Shown here: piece after piece, positions 25,422-34,215 of the stretch
Numbering within the stretch: position 1 is the stretch's first letter
How the letters are laid out: the number at the start of each line of letters is the position of its first letter
NCBI GenBank assembly: GCA_900167895.1
Contig: FUZR01000003.1
Coordinates: 297,105 to 361,104, forward strand
Origin: Bacteroidales bacterium WCE2004
GTDB lineage: Bacteria > Bacteroidota > Bacteroidia > Bacteroidales > UBA932
Direction: 5' to 3'
DNA: 64,000 bases
The notes under the pieces: model-generated
Seen by the model: the letters and a program-made list of their open reading frames with translations, nothing else
Database searches by the model: none
Told to the model about the DNA's origin: nothing
Translations under genes and position numbers: made by a program

Positions 25422-27989
25422 ATGAGAAAACTCCCCGAACTGCCTGTGCTGGAGATTGCCGACGCCGTGAACCGGCGGCTGGCGGAGGCGGCGTGCCTGG
25501 TGGTGACGGCGCCGCCGGGTGCCGGCAAGTCCACCGTGCTGCCGCTTACCATTCTCGACGGTTTTGTGGAGAATGGTTCCAAAATCCTGATTTTGGAACC
25601 GCGGCGGCTGGCGGCGCGTCAGATCGCGGAGCGGATGGCCGCGCTGCTGGGGGAGCCGGTCGGCAGAACGGTGGGGTACCGGATCCGTTTCGAGAGCCGC
25701 GTGAGCGCGGCGACGCGGATCGAGGTGCTCACCGAGGGCATCCTGACGCGGATGCTGGTCGACGACCCGGGCCTGGAGGGCGTGGGCGTCGTGATTTTCG
25801 ACGAATTCCATGAGCGGAGCCTGCAGAGCGACGTGGCCCTGGCGCTGACCCGGGAGTCGCAGCAGGTGCTGCGCCCGGACCTGCGTATCCTGCTGATGTC
25901 GGCCACGATCGACGCGGCGGCGCTGTGCGCGGCGCTCGACGCTCCGCTGATCGAGAGCGCCGGGCGGATGTTCCCGGTGGAGGTCCGGCATACGGCCGAG
26001 GAAGCGACGCCGGAGAACGTCGCGGAGCGCGTGGCGCAGCAGGTGCGGCGCGCGCTGCGGGAGCATGCAGGCGACATCCTTGCATTTCTCCCCGGTGAAG
26101 GGGAGATCCGCCGCTGCGCGGAAATGCTGGCGGGAGTCGGCGGGCAGGACGGAAAAGATAGCATAGAAGTATATCCGCTCTATGGAATGCTGCCGCCGGA
26201 GCAGCAGCGGGCGGCCATCGCGCCGAGCCCCGCCGGGAGCCGCAAGATCGTGCTGGCAACGCCGATTGCCGAGACTTCGCTCACCATCGAAGGGGTGCGG
26301 GTCGTGGTGGACGGCGGCTTCTGCCGGCGGCTGGTCTTCGACCCGCAGAACGCGCTGAGCCGCCTGGAGACGGTGCGGATCAGCCGCGACATGGCCGACC
26401 AGCGGAGCGGGCGGGCCGGGCGCGTGGCTCCGGGCGTCTGCTACCGGCTCTGGGGCCCCGGCACCGAGGCCCGGATGGCGCCGACGCGCGTCCCGGAGAT
26501 CCTGGAGGCCGATCTGGCCAATACGGTGCTGGACGCGGCGGCGTGGGGCGAAAGCCATCCGGAGCGGCTCGCGTGGCTCACGCCGCCGCCGGCCGCGCAC
26601 CTGGCGCAGGCGGCGCGGCTGCTGGAGCTGCTGGGCGCCGTGGACGAGGCGGGACGCATCACGCCCCACGGGCGCCGGCTCGCGGCGCTGCCCTGCCATC
26701 CGCGCATCGCGCAGATGCTGGTGCGTGCCACCGGAGCGGAGGAAGCGACGCAGGCGGCCGACATCGCCGCGCTGCTCGAAGAGAAAGACCCCCTTGCGGG
26801 GAATACGGACGACGCCGCGCTGACGACCCGGCTGGAGGCGCTCCGCGCCGCCCGCCGGGCGGGCCGCGGCGGCCGCTACAGTCGCATCCTGCAGATCGCC
26901 GACCAGTACCGGGCGCTGGCGGGACGGAAGTCGGCGCCGAAAAGCGCCCAAAATGGCGCCGACAGCCTTTCCGGGACCCCGGTCGGCGCCGAAAACGGCC
27001 AGAATCGGCACCGGGACGACCCGTTCGAGGTCGGCCGGCTGCTGGCGGCGGCGTATCCGGAGCGCGTCGCGAAAGCCCGGCCCGAAGGGCCCGGGCGTTT
27101 CCAGCTCGCGACCGGCGAGCTGGCCGCCGTCGATCCCGGCGACGCCCTCGCCGCCTGCGACTGGCTCGCCGTCGCGTCGCTCGGCGTGCGCCCCGGCGGC
27201 GTGGGCCGGATCTTCCTGGCTGCGCCCGTCGATCCGGCCGACCTCCCGGAGCTCATCCGCACGCGCGACCGCGTGGCCTGGGACGGCAAAGCCGGCACGG
27301 CCACGGCGCAGCGCGAGCGCCGCATCGGCAGCCTGCTGGTGGACGCGCGCCCCCTCTCCGAGGGCGTGCGCGACCTCCTCACGCAGGCCATCTGCGAAGC
27401 GGCGCAGAAAGACGGCACCGCGATGCTGGATTTCTCGGACGATGTCCGGAACCTCCAGCGCCGCGTCGCCGCCGTCGCCGCCTGGCACCCCGAGCTCGGC
27501 CTGCCGGACTTCTCCACCGAGGCCGTCCTCGCCGCCGCTCCGCAGTGGCTGCCCCCCTTCGTGGGGCGCGCCACCACCGTCGCGGAGCTCAAGCGCATCG
27601 ACCTCTGCGCGGCCCTCTGGACCCTGCTGGACTATGCCCAGCAGCAGGCCGTCGAGCGCCTCGCCCCGTCGCACATCGCCGTGCCGACCGGCAGCCGCAT
27701 CCGCGTCGAATACCGGCAGGGCGCCGACGCCCCCGTCCTGCGCGTGCGGCTGCAGGAATGTTTCGGGATGACCGACACCCCGCGCGTGGACGACGGCCGG
27801 CGCCCCGTCCTGATGGAGCTGCTCTCGCCGGGCTACAAGCCCGTCCAGCTCACGGCGGACCTGCGGAGCTTCTGGACCAATACGTATTTCGAAGTCAGGA
27901 AAGAGTTGCGCCGCCGCTATCCCCGCCACGCCTGGCCGGACGACCCGCTCGAAGCGGAGGCCGTCCGGGGCGTGAGGAGAAAACCCTGA
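25422..27989 (+). CDS. hrpB: ATP-dependent helicase HrpB (DExH box)
   Basis: 855-aa DEAH/RHA-type helicase. The start MRKLPELPVLEIADAV is chosen over a longer reading frame that runs through the minisatellite, because a -7 promoter motif lies just ahead. Walker A APPGAGKST at 30-38, DEFH at 127-130, SATID motif III, helicase C with AETSLTIEGV and QRSGRAGR, HA2 domain, and the HrpB C-terminal domain (DYAQQQAVERLAPSHIAVPTG, shown in part, and WPDDPLEAE). Bacterial HrpB is a putative RNA helicase of uncertain role. It converges on the BlaR1-like gene with a six-base gap. Confidence 0.93.
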   Translation: MRKLPELPVLEIADAVNRRLAEAACLVVTAPPGAGKSTVLPLTILDGFVENGSKILILEPRRLAARQIAERMAALLGEPVGRTVGYRIRFESRVSAATRIEVLTEGILTRMLVDDPGLEGVGVVIFDEFHERSLQSDVALALTRESQQVLRPDLRILLMSATIDAAALCAALDAPLIESAGRMFPVEVRHTAEEATPENVAERVAQQVRRALREHAGDILAFLPGEGEIRRCAEMLAGVGGQDGKDSIEVYPLYGMLPPEQQRAAIAPSPAGSRKIVLATPIAETSLTIEGVRVVVDGGFCRRLVFDPQNALSRLETVRISRDMADQRSGRAGRVAPGVCYRLWGPGTEARMAPTRVPEILEADLANTVLDAAAWGESHPERLAWLTPPPAAHLAQAARLLELLGAVDEAGRITPHGRRLAALPCHPRIAQMLVRATGAEEATQAADIAALLEEKDPLAGNTDDAALTTRLEALRAARRAGRGGRYSRILQIADQYRALAGRKSAPKSAQNGADSLSGTPVGAENGQNRHRDDPFEVGRLLAAAYPERVAKARPEGPGRFQLATGELAAVDPGDALAACDWLAVASLGVRPGGVGRIFLAAPVDPADLPELIRTRDRVAWDGKAGTATAQRERRIGSLLVDARPLSEGVRDLLTQAICEAAQKDGTAMLDFSDDVRNLQRRVAAVAAWHPELGLPDFSTEAVLAAAPQWLPPFVGRATTVAELKRIDLCAALWTLLDYAQQQAVERLAPSHIAVPTGSRIRVEYRQGADAPVLRVRLQECFGMTDTPRVDDGRRPVLMELLSPGYKPVQLTADLRSFWTNTYFEVRKELRRRYPRHAWPDDPLEAEAVRGVRRKP

Positions 27990-27995
27990 TAATCG

Positions 27996-29561
27996 CTATC
28001 TCGTTCTTGTATCGGTTTCGACCGTGGTGAGCGGAAGCGCCTCGTAGACAACTTTTTGCGATTCTTCATCGAGCTCTTCCAATGGCTTGCCGTAGCGGCT
28101 GCAAGCAATCTCGTCGAGAACCTCTCTATGGGCCTTCCAGATTTCTTGCTTAACCTGGCAATAGCATCTATAGCTAGCGGCTAAATCATATTTGATGCTG
28201 ATGATCGCTTTGTCACCGTGGGCGCGGAAGAAGTCCTTCAGGTACGGGGCGAAGTCGTCTCCGATATGGATCTCTTTATCACCGAAAAGGACTCTGTTGG
28301 CGGAATTGATTCTGATTATGGCGAAATCCTTCCGCGCAGTGTTTCTAAATTGCTTTCTCAGGTCCAAGGATCCTTTTTGTGCTTCCGGGGAGGTGGGGAA
28401 TCCCTTTCGGACGTATGCATCTTCCAATTGGGCACGGACGTTAAGGACCGTTTCCATCCGGGTCTCCGCGTCGGATTCCAGTGTGAACATGAACGGCGCG
28501 TCGAACTCCGGTTTCTGGAGGAATTCGTCCAGGTCCGCGAGGGCGACGGTCTCGCCGTTGATGGTTACGTTCTTGGTGTCGTTCGCGGTGATAAATACCG
28601 TAATGGTGTTGGGATCATTCTGGACGCTCTGGGCTTGATCGGGGCCCTGAGGGTCGGAAGAGACAGTACGGGCGGTGGCGCCGAAGGCGACCAGGAGCCC
28701 GGCAAAAAGAGGGAGAGCTGCAGTGAGGCGCAGCCAGGAGAGGGAACCTCTCGGAGCTTGATTCATCATAGTAAAGCGTTTTTTGGTGAGTGAATGACTA
28801 AGCCCAGAGGTTAAATCCGGATAATAACCAAAGAGTTGTTTGAATATAGCAAGTCTGTAGCTATCAACATTATAGCCCGCGCGCAGCACGTCCTCGTCGG
28901 CCTCGTATTCCTGGACTTCGGCGAGCAGGCGCTCCATCATCCAGAAGAAGGGGTTGAACCAGAACAGCGCCTTCATCAGGCCGAGCGCGACTTTGTCGCG
29001 CGAATGGCGGTGGCGGATGTGCGCCGCTTCGTGCGCGATGATCATCGTGCGCTGCGCGTCGTCCGGCCGCTCCTCCAGGCGGAGGAAGACAGTCCGCCAG
29101 AAGGAGAACGGCGAACGGATGCGTGCGTGCTCCGCAAGGGTGTATTCCGGCAGCGGAGTGAGCCGGGAAGTTTTTCTGAGATGTTCGATCCGAAGCAGGC
29201 TGCGGACCAGCAGGGCAAGCAGGAGCAAGACGACGGCAGCATAGCTGGCGAGCAGGACCCCCTGCCAGGGGAATGCCGCCGCGGCGCCTGCCGGCGCGGG
29301 TGCTGCAGCCGCCGGGCTGAAGCCCGCGGCCTCCGCCCCCGCCGCCCCGGCGCCCGCCACCGGAATCTGCAGATACACCGTCTGCGCCGGCAGGATGGGC
29401 AGCCGCAGCAGCGGAATGACCACTGCCGCCAGGGCCGAGCCCAGCAGGAAACGCCGGCAAGCCCGGTACGGGATCCTGCGCGCCAGGAGGAGCTGGTAGA
29501 ACGTCAGCAGCAGGCCGCTGCAGATGATGACCTCCAGAATATAGATGCCTGCGGGTTTCAT
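27996..29561 (-). CDS. M56 (BlaR1/MecR1-type) membrane metallopeptidase with ExbD-like C-terminal domain
   Basis: 521-aa protein. Hydrophobic segments at about 8-27, 38-57, 100-120 and 283-303. Zinc motif HEAAH at 177-181 with a downstream Glu region EVQEYEAD. After the last membrane segment a periplasmic tail carries an ExbD/TolR-like domain (about 325-455, including NTITVFITANDTKN and AIIRINSANRVLFG) instead of the penicillin-binding domain of BlaR1. This architecture occurs in Bacteroidetes, with unknown signal. Together with the upstream BlaI-like repressor it should form a proteolytic derepression circuit. Confidence 0.88.
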   Translation of the reverse strand: MKPAGIYILEVIICSGLLLTFYQLLLARRIPYRACRRFLLGSALAAVVIPLLRLPILPAQTVYLQIPVAGAGAAGAEAAGFSPAAAAPAPAGAAAAFPWQGVLLASYAAVVLLLLALLVRSLLRIEHLRKTSRLTPLPEYTLAEHARIRSPFSFWRTVFLRLEERPDDAQRTMIIAHEAAHIRHRHSRDKVALGLMKALFWFNPFFWMMERLLAEVQEYEADEDVLRAGYNVDSYRLAIFKQLFGYYPDLTSGLSHSLTKKRFTMMNQAPRGSLSWLRLTAALPLFAGLLVAFGATARTVSSDPQGPDQAQSVQNDPNTITVFITANDTKNVTINGETVALADLDEFLQKPEFDAPFMFTLESDAETRMETVLNVRAQLEDAYVRKGFPTSPEAQKGSLDLRKQFRNTARKDFAIIRINSANRVLFGDKEIHIGDDFAPYLKDFFRAHGDKAIISIKYDLAASYRCYCQVKQEIWKAHREVLDEIACSRYGKPLEELDEESQKVVYEALPLTTVETDTRTR

Positions 29562-29565
29562 GGTG

Positions 29566-29949
29566 CTACTTGTTCTTGAGCATTTTGATGATTTCGTCCT
29601 GTTCGCTGGCGGAGATGGACTCCTGCCGGGAGAAGAAGCTCACCAGCCGGCTCAGCGAGCCGTCGAAGAAGTTGTCCAGCACCGTGGTCATATAGCGCTG
29701 CGTGTAGTCCTCCTTGGAGACCAGCGGATAATACTCATAGGTGCGGCCATACGCCTTGTGTCCCACGAATCCCTTCTGCTCCAGGATCCGCACGATCGTC
29801 GACACCGTGTTGTAGGCGGGCTTCGGCTCCGGAAGCACGTCCAGGATGTCATGGACGAGGACTTTCTCCTTGTCCCAGATCACCTGCATCAACTCCAGTT
29901 CCGCCTTCGTCAGCTCCTGCTGAGGCATGTTTGCGTTCTGCTTGACCAT
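29566..29949 (-). CDS. BlaI/MecI/CopY-family winged-helix repressor
   Basis: 127-aa DNA-binding repressor. The winged helix covers about 10-80 (TKAELELMQVIWDKEKVLVHD..., then KPAYNTVSTIVRILEQKGFV), with the cleavage/dimer region after it. The ATG at 29949 gives MVKQNANMPQQE; M8 is a possible alternative start. It precedes the M56 gene by four bases. The promoter contains TATATTTG and two identical dyads, which points to autorepression relieved by the M56 protease. Confidence 0.92.
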   Translation of the reverse strand: MVKQNANMPQQELTKAELELMQVIWDKEKVLVHDILDVLPEPKPAYNTVSTIVRILEQKGFVGHKAYGRTYEYYPLVSKEDYTQRYMTTVLDNFFDGSLSRLVSFFSRQESISASEQDEIIKMLKNK

Positions 29950-29974
29950 ATCTCATTGAATTTGTTGTCCGAGG

Positions 29975-30039
29975 CAAATATATAACTAAATTTTTAGTTT
30001 CAAAACGAAATCGCGAAATTTTTAACTAAATTTTTAGTT
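29975..30039 (-). promoter_or_regulatory. Promoter and double dyad operator of the blaI-like operon
   Basis: Two exact copies of AACTAAATTTTTAGTT (29984-29999 and 30024-30039), 40 bp centre to centre. Each contains the dyad ACTAAA-TT-TTTAGT. The first copy abuts the minus-strand -7 motif TATATTTG (29982-29975). The spacing of close to four helical turns suits cooperative binding of two repressor dimers. Confidence 0.8.
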
Positions 30040-30118
30040 GAATCCCTGAAAAGGTACGCCCGGACGGGAAAGGCAACAAAACCCCGCCCGGGCGCGTATC
30101 AAGAATGCAAAGGTGTTT

Positions 30119-31627
30119 CTACGGCCGGGGGCCGAAGGCGGGGCGCGGCGCCACGAGCGGCTCGCCCATCGCCGAGGCCTCGGCGTCGGCGTCGTCCAGC
30201 TTGAAGACCATGAACTCCGGCGTGGCGGCGGTGTAAGGAGTCCAGACGGCGCCGAGATCCTGGCCGGGCCCGTTCGGGTCGGCGTACTTGGCGAAGTTGG
30301 ACCAGGCCGTCAGCATTTTCTCGGAGAGGTCCCAGTCACCCTGCGTCCAGGGGCGCCAGCAGTGCTCCAGCGACTTGAAGACGTACCAGAGGTCGGAAGA
30401 GTGGAAAGCGCCCTGCAGCACGCCCGGGCGGCCGTCGGTCGGCAGCGGGCGCGCGAACTGGTAGGCGTAGGCCTTGCCGCCCTTCTGTTCGCGGTTGAGG
30501 CAGAAGTCGCGGATCTGGCCGCCCATGTTGCCGGCGTCGTTGAGCGTGTAGCCGATCAGGTACGGCACGTCGGCGAGCGTCCCGTCGATGCAGGCGTCGT
30601 CGAACGACTCGGTCAGCACATAACCGTCGATATACGGGGAAATGGGCGAAGCCGACAGCACGCTGCGCTTGCCGGTCACGGCCGTATAGATGCCGCCGAG
30701 GGCGAAAATGGTCTCCGTGGACGCGGCGCGCAGCGCCTTGGCGTCCGTCAGTCTGGCCCAGTCGGTCACCGCCTGGATGGAGGCTTCCGCCTCGGCGAGC
30801 GTCGTCATCTTCTGCGCGGGCAGCACCGGGCCGCCGGGGAACAGCGGCGCGGCGGGCTTGACCGGATCGGCCAGGCCGCTGCCGCTCATGATCACGGCCT
30901 TGTTGAACAGGCCCTTCGTGAGCGGCGACGCGCTCAGGAACTTGACGCTGCGCGAGCCGGCGCTCTGTCCGAAGATCATCACGTTGTCGGGATCGCCGCC
31001 GAACTGCGCGATGTTGCGCTTGACCCATTTCAGGACCTCGATCTGGTCCAGCGTGCCCCAGTTGCCGGTGGCGTGCTCCGGATCCTCGGCCGACAGCGCG
31101 GGATGCGCGAAGAAGCCGAACGGCCCCACGCGGTAGTTGAACGACACGAGCACGACATCCTTGTCCGCCCAGTTCTTGCCGTCGAATTCCGGCTCGGAGC
31201 CCCAGCCTTCGCGGAGGCCGCCGCCGAAGATCCACACGGCCACGGGCAGCTTCTTGTCCGTCTGTCCGGGCGCCTTGGTCCAGACGTTCAGATAGAGGCA
31301 GTCCTCGCTGTAAGGTGCCTCCTCGCCATAGCCCCACTCCGTGGTGTAGCCGCCCGGATAATGGGCCGCCTGGAAGGCCGGATGGCCGAATTTGTCGCAG
31401 ACGCGCACGCCCTCCCAGGGCACCACCGGCTGCGGGGCGCGCCAGCGGTTCTCGCCGATGGGCGGGGCGGCATACGGGATGCCGCGGTAGACGGTCACGC
31501 CGGGCGCGTCGTCCAGGGCCACGCCCTGGATCTGTCCGCCGTCGACGGTGAGGACGGGACTTTCCGGAACGGAAGTGGTGCACGCGGCCAGCGCCAGCGT
31601 GGCGAAAAAGGTCAGAATTCTTTTCAT
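30119..31627 (-). CDS. Type-B carboxylesterase lipoprotein
   Basis: 502-aa alpha/beta-hydrolase of the carboxylesterase type B family. Lipoprotein signal LAACTTS (C16). Family features: YRGIPYAAPPIGENRWRAP at 47-65, EDCLYLNVWTKAP near 108, oxyanion region VWIFGGG, and nucleophile S222 in IFGQSAGSRS. The acyl substrate cannot be deduced. It is a single gene divergent from the metalloprotease at 31768; the likely role is deacylation of plant or host esters at the cell envelope. Confidence 0.88.
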   Translation of the reverse strand: MKRILTFFATLALAACTTSVPESPVLTVDGGQIQGVALDDAPGVTVYRGIPYAAPPIGENRWRAPQPVVPWEGVRVCDKFGHPAFQAAHYPGGYTTEWGYGEEAPYSEDCLYLNVWTKAPGQTDKKLPVAVWIFGGGLREGWGSEPEFDGKNWADKDVVLVSFNYRVGPFGFFAHPALSAEDPEHATGNWGTLDQIEVLKWVKRNIAQFGGDPDNVMIFGQSAGSRSVKFLSASPLTKGLFNKAVIMSGSGLADPVKPAAPLFPGGPVLPAQKMTTLAEAEASIQAVTDWARLTDAKALRAASTETIFALGGIYTAVTGKRSVLSASPISPYIDGYVLTESFDDACIDGTLADVPYLIGYTLNDAGNMGGQIRDFCLNREQKGGKAYAYQFARPLPTDGRPGVLQGAFHSSDLWYVFKSLEHCWRPWTQGDWDLSEKMLTAWSNFAKYADPNGPGQDLGAVWTPYTAATPEFMVFKLDDADAEASAMGEPLVAPRPAFGPRP

Positions 31628-31719
31628 AACCCCAAGGTAAGAAGAGAAAAACGGACCTCCAAGCGCCGCCGGCCGGATGACATATTTTTAGAACAAAATG
31701 ACGAATCCGCAATTTTTCG

Positions 31720-31727
31720 TACCTTTA
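31720..31727 (+). promoter_or_regulatory. -7-like promoter motif of the metalloprotease gene
   Basis: TACCTTTA, one mismatch to TAnnTTTG, 40 bp upstream of the ATG at 31768. Confidence 0.45.
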
Positions 31728-31767
31728 GCCCGCTTGAAAAAAGAAACAAACGTTAGTTACCTTAGAT

Positions 31768-34215
31768 ATGATGAAAAAATTCACCCTTGTAGCGGCAGCG
31801 CTCCTGTCGCTCTGCATCGTGGCCGGCGCCCAGGGCCGCAAGCCCGCCGCCCCGGACAAAGATGCCGCCAAAGACACCGAGAAGAAGGAAGAGCCGGTCG
31901 TGCTGAACTTCAAGGCCGGTCTGCACGACGTCGCCCGGAAAGACAACGACTGGTATTTCGAGGTCCCCGACTCGCTGCTCGGCCGCCGCATGCTGGCCGT
32001 CACGCGCTTCGTCAGCAACACCGTCGACGCCGGCACCTACGGCGGCGAGGAGGTCAACGAAGTGATGCTCTACTGGGAGAAGGCCCCCAACGGCAACCTC
32101 CTGCTCCGCTCCGACGTGCTCAGCATCAATGCCGCCAAGGACCAGGACATCTACAAGGCCGTCAAGGTCAGCTCCGAAAACCCGATCGTAGCCTCCTTCA
32201 AGCCTGAAAAGGGCGCCGCTGCCGGCACGACCCGCATCAAGGTCAACAGCCTTTTCGAGGGCGACACGCAGGTCTTCTCGGTGGATCCCCAGACCAAGCG
32301 CCAGTACAACCTGGGCAACATCCGCAATGATGCGTCCTTCATCGACAGCATCCGCACCTATCCGATCAACACGGAGGTCACCGTCACCCGCACCTACGGC
32401 TACAACGCGCCCCAGGGCGGCGGCCCCGGCCCTGCCCGCCAGCAGTCGCAGAACCTGCCCGCGGGCCGCGAGGCGGGCGCCGTGACCTTTGTCCTCAACG
32501 TCTCCATCGTCCTGCTGCCGGAGACCCCGATGCAGCAGCGCTGGTTCGACCCGCGCGTGGGCTATTTCGCCGGCGGCTACAGCGAATTCTCCGACGACCA
32601 GCAGGCCGTCAAGGACATCCGCTTCATTACCCGCTGGCGCCTGGAGGCCCGTCCGGAGGACGTCGAGCGCCAGAAGCGCGGCGAACTCGTGGAGCCGGTC
32701 AAGCCGATCGTCTACTACATCGACCCCGCCACGCCGAAGCAGTGGCGCAAATATCTCATCGCCGGCGTCAACGACTGGCAGGTGGCCTTCGAGCAGGCCG
32801 GCTGGAAGAACGCCATCCGCGCGGAAGAATGGCCGGAGGACAACCCGGACATGAGCCTGGAGGACGCCCGCTTCTCCGTGATCCGCTACCTCGCCTCCCC
32901 GATCGCCAACGCCTACGGACCCAACGTCCACGACCCGCGCTCCGGCGAGATCATCGAGAGCCACATCGGCTGGTACCACAACGTGATGACCCTCGTCCAT
33001 GATTGGTATCAGGTGCAGGCCGGCGTCGTGGACGCGCGCGCCCGCAAGATCAAATATGACGAAGAGCTGATGGGCGACCTCATCCGTTTCGTCTCCTCCC
33101 ACGAAGTCGGCCACACCCTGGGTCTGCGCCACAACATGGGCTCCAGTTCCCAGACTCCGGTGGAGAAACTCCGCGACAAGGAGTGGGTCGAGGCCCACGG
33201 CCACACCGTGAGCATCATGGACTACGCCCGCTTCAACTACGTCGCCCAGCCGGAAGACAACATCGGCAAGGCGGGCCTCTACCCGCGTATCAACGACTAT
33301 GACAAGTGGGCCATCGAGTTCGGCTACAAGCCGACTTACTTCGCCACCCCGAAGGAGGACCATCTCTACTGGAACAAGGTCATCATCGACCGCCTGGCGG
33401 CCGACCCGCGCCTCTGGTTCGGCGGCGAAGGCCGTGACGGCGACCCGCGCGCCCAGACCGAAGACCTCGGCGACGACGCCGTGGCAGCCAGCAACTACGG
33501 CATCCTCAACCTCAAGCGCGCCATCGCCGAGATCCCGGCCTGGAACGCCGAGGAGTCCGACATGTACGCCAACGTCAGCCGGATGTACGAGGCCGTCATC
33601 AGCCAGTACAACCGCTACCTCGGCCACGTGGCCACCAACCTCGGCGGCCGCTTCATCACCAACCACAGCATCGAGCAGACGGACCTGGTCAAGTACGCTC
33701 CCGTGCCGAAGGCCCGCCAGAAAGCCGCCCTCGACTTCCTCGACGCGAATCTCTTCAAGAAGCCGTCCTGGCTGGTGGAAGTTCCTTATATCTGGGACAT
33801 TACCGACACGCCCGACCGCTATCTCTACGGGCTGGTGGACAACGTCGTGAGCGCCGGCACCCTCCTCAACCTGCAGAAGCTGATGCGCCTGGAGCAGTTC
33901 TCGCTCTATGACGGCGCCAACTACAGGCCGGAGGAATACCTCGCCGACCTCGAGGGCATGATCTTCACCGAACTCAACAAGGGAGGCAAGGTCGACAGCT
34001 ACCGCCGCTACATGCAGAACCGCTATGTCACCGTGGCCCTGTCGGTCGTGGGCAACGAGGGCGCGCGCCTGAGCAACGGCCGCACCCTGCTGATCGGCCA
34101 GCTGACGCAGATACAGAAAAAGGCTGCCAGGGCGAAGTCGTCCGATGCGGCGACCCAGGCACACTGGCAGACCCTCTCCCGCCGCATCGAAGCGGCGCTC
34201 AAAGAGCTCAAATAG
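31768..34215 (+). CDS. Secreted zinc-dependent metalloprotease (DUF5117/DUF5118 family)
   Basis: 815-aa exported protein with a signal peptide (cleavage near AGAQG, 20-23). Residues 40-240 correspond to the DUF5118/DUF5117 region. The metzincin motif HEVGHTLGLRH at 445-455 supplies three zinc histidines, and SIMDYARFNYV is a Met-turn-like segment. Such large periplasmic or outer-membrane metalloproteases are common in Bacteroidetes but their substrates are mostly unknown. It stands alone and its stop codon directly abuts that of the convergent WG-repeat gene. Confidence 0.88.
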   Translation: MMKKFTLVAAALLSLCIVAGAQGRKPAAPDKDAAKDTEKKEEPVVLNFKAGLHDVARKDNDWYFEVPDSLLGRRMLAVTRFVSNTVDAGTYGGEEVNEVMLYWEKAPNGNLLLRSDVLSINAAKDQDIYKAVKVSSENPIVASFKPEKGAAAGTTRIKVNSLFEGDTQVFSVDPQTKRQYNLGNIRNDASFIDSIRTYPINTEVTVTRTYGYNAPQGGGPGPARQQSQNLPAGREAGAVTFVLNVSIVLLPETPMQQRWFDPRVGYFAGGYSEFSDDQQAVKDIRFITRWRLEARPEDVERQKRGELVEPVKPIVYYIDPATPKQWRKYLIAGVNDWQVAFEQAGWKNAIRAEEWPEDNPDMSLEDARFSVIRYLASPIANAYGPNVHDPRSGEIIESHIGWYHNVMTLVHDWYQVQAGVVDARARKIKYDEELMGDLIRFVSSHEVGHTLGLRHNMGSSSQTPVEKLRDKEWVEAHGHTVSIMDYARFNYVAQPEDNIGKAGLYPRINDYDKWAIEFGYKPTYFATPKEDHLYWNKVIIDRLAADPRLWFGGEGRDGDPRAQTEDLGDDAVAASNYGILNLKRAIAEIPAWNAEESDMYANVSRMYEAVISQYNRYLGHVATNLGGRFITNHSIEQTDLVKYAPVPKARQKAALDFLDANLFKKPSWLVEVPYIWDITDTPDRYLYGLVDNVVSAGTLLNLQKLMRLEQFSLYDGANYRPEEYLADLEGMIFTELNKGGKVDSYRRYMQNRYVTVALSVVGNEGARLSNGRTLLIGQLTQIQKKAARAKSSDAATQAHWQTLSRRIEAALKELK

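Noticed and set aside
28780..29000. Frameshift in the M56 gene, suspected from a local change in base composition
   Set aside because: The reading frame is continuous and the sequence EVQEYEADEDVLRAGYNVDSY reads through normally as an M56 protein.
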